Source: Clostridia bacterium (lineage in GTDB: Bacteria > Bacillota > Clostridia > Clostridiales > Clostridiaceae). Taken from it: a stretch of DNA of 5,142 bases. Positions within the stretch are counted from its first letter, which is position 1, and each line of letters starts with the position of its first letter. The notes under the pieces are model-generated. The model saw only the letters and a list, made by a program, of their open reading frames with translations, was not told the DNA's origin and made no database searches. Location: contig RZYZ01000157.1 in assembly GCA_009930125.1 (NCBI GenBank), positions 1 to 5,142 on the forward strand. The letters are read 5' to 3'. Of this stretch, positions 5,050 to 5,142 are shown piece by piece. Both the position numbers and the translations under genes were made by a program.

Positions 5050-5080
5050 TGGTCATCAGATCTCCTTTCCTTATAAAATG

Positions 5081-5097
5081 AATGACTGTCAGTCATT
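5081..5097. promoter_or_regulatory. Predicted TetR operator (17-bp palindrome)
   Basis: AATGACTGTCAGTCATT is a perfect 8+1+8 inverted repeat centred on position 5089. It lies between the -10 of the tetR promoter and the gene, about +4 to +20 from the predicted start, where binding would block transcription. Palindromes of the TGACTG-N-CAGTCA kind are common targets of TetR-family dimers, so autoregulation by the adjacent gene is the simplest reading. Confidence 0.75.
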
Positions 5098-5106
5098 TCT
5101 CATCTA

Positions 5107-5135
5107 AGAATACCATGGAATCCGAAAAGTGTCAA
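5107..5135 (-). promoter_or_regulatory. Sigma-A-type promoter of the tetR-CDF unit
   Basis: On the - strand, TTGACA (-35, 5135-5130, perfect) is followed after 17 nt by TATTCT (-10, 5112-5107, 4 of 6 matches). The predicted start is near 5100, immediately upstream of the palindromic operator. No promoter for a rightward gene is visible before the window ends. Confidence 0.75.
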
Positions 5136-5142
5136 ATTTCAA

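Noticed and set aside
1..5142. CRISPR array, prophage or defence genes
   Set aside because: No regularly spaced repeats and no phage or defence-related protein sequences were found on either strand.

Overview
The window looks like a chromosomal segment from a low-to-moderate GC Gram-positive bacterium (Bacillota, possibly a gut or oral Clostridia- or Erysipelotrichia-type organism; I cannot narrow it further). The reasons are AGGAGG-type ribosome binding sites, clear TTGACA-17-TATAAT-like promoters, AT-rich spacers between coding DNA of more balanced composition, tRNA genes that encode their CCA, frequent TTG starts and strong intrinsic terminators.

Layout, left to right. (1) Positions 1-87 look like the hairpin-bearing right end of an IS200/IS605-type (TnpB) element. 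It lies inside the first 40 codons of a leftward NhaC-type Na+/H+ antiporter gene, of which only the 5' end (198 down to about 88) remains in view. The gene keeps its promoter (328-356), a roughly 120-nt leader with an 18-codon small ORF (218-274), and a good ribosome binding site. (2) A spacer of about 215 nt, purine-rich on the + strand, separates this from pulA. (3) pulA (2689 to 641, leftward) is a complete, signal-less type I pullulanase / glycogen debranching enzyme with its own promoter and terminator, probably monocistronic. (4) A gene-free stretch (2690-3100) is very AT-rich except for a GC-rich, hairpin-forming island at 2906-3032 that no gene explains. (5) A two-gene tRNA operon (+ strand) encodes tRNA-Leu(GAG) and tRNA-Leu(UAG), with a near-consensus promoter and an intrinsic terminator. 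(6) A strong two-way terminator hairpin (3370-3415) separates the tRNA operon from the next leftward unit. (7) That unit is tetR (5049 to 4480) followed by a cation diffusion facilitator (CDF) family membrane protein (4372 to 3437). It probably forms one transcript from a promoter at 5107-5135, with a perfect 17-bp palindrome just downstream that is the likely autoregulatory operator.

How the parts work together. The TetR regulator most likely senses an unknown ligand and controls itself and the downstream CDF exporter. PulA trims alpha-1,6 branches of intracellular glycogen or imported maltodextrins. The tRNA operon is housekeeping. No defence system, CRISPR array or prophage is visible. The points most worth checking are the IS/TnpB end inside nhaC and the guide it would specify, the nhaC leader ORF, the unexplained GC-rich island, the substituted metal site of the CDF protein, and the TetR operator and start codon.
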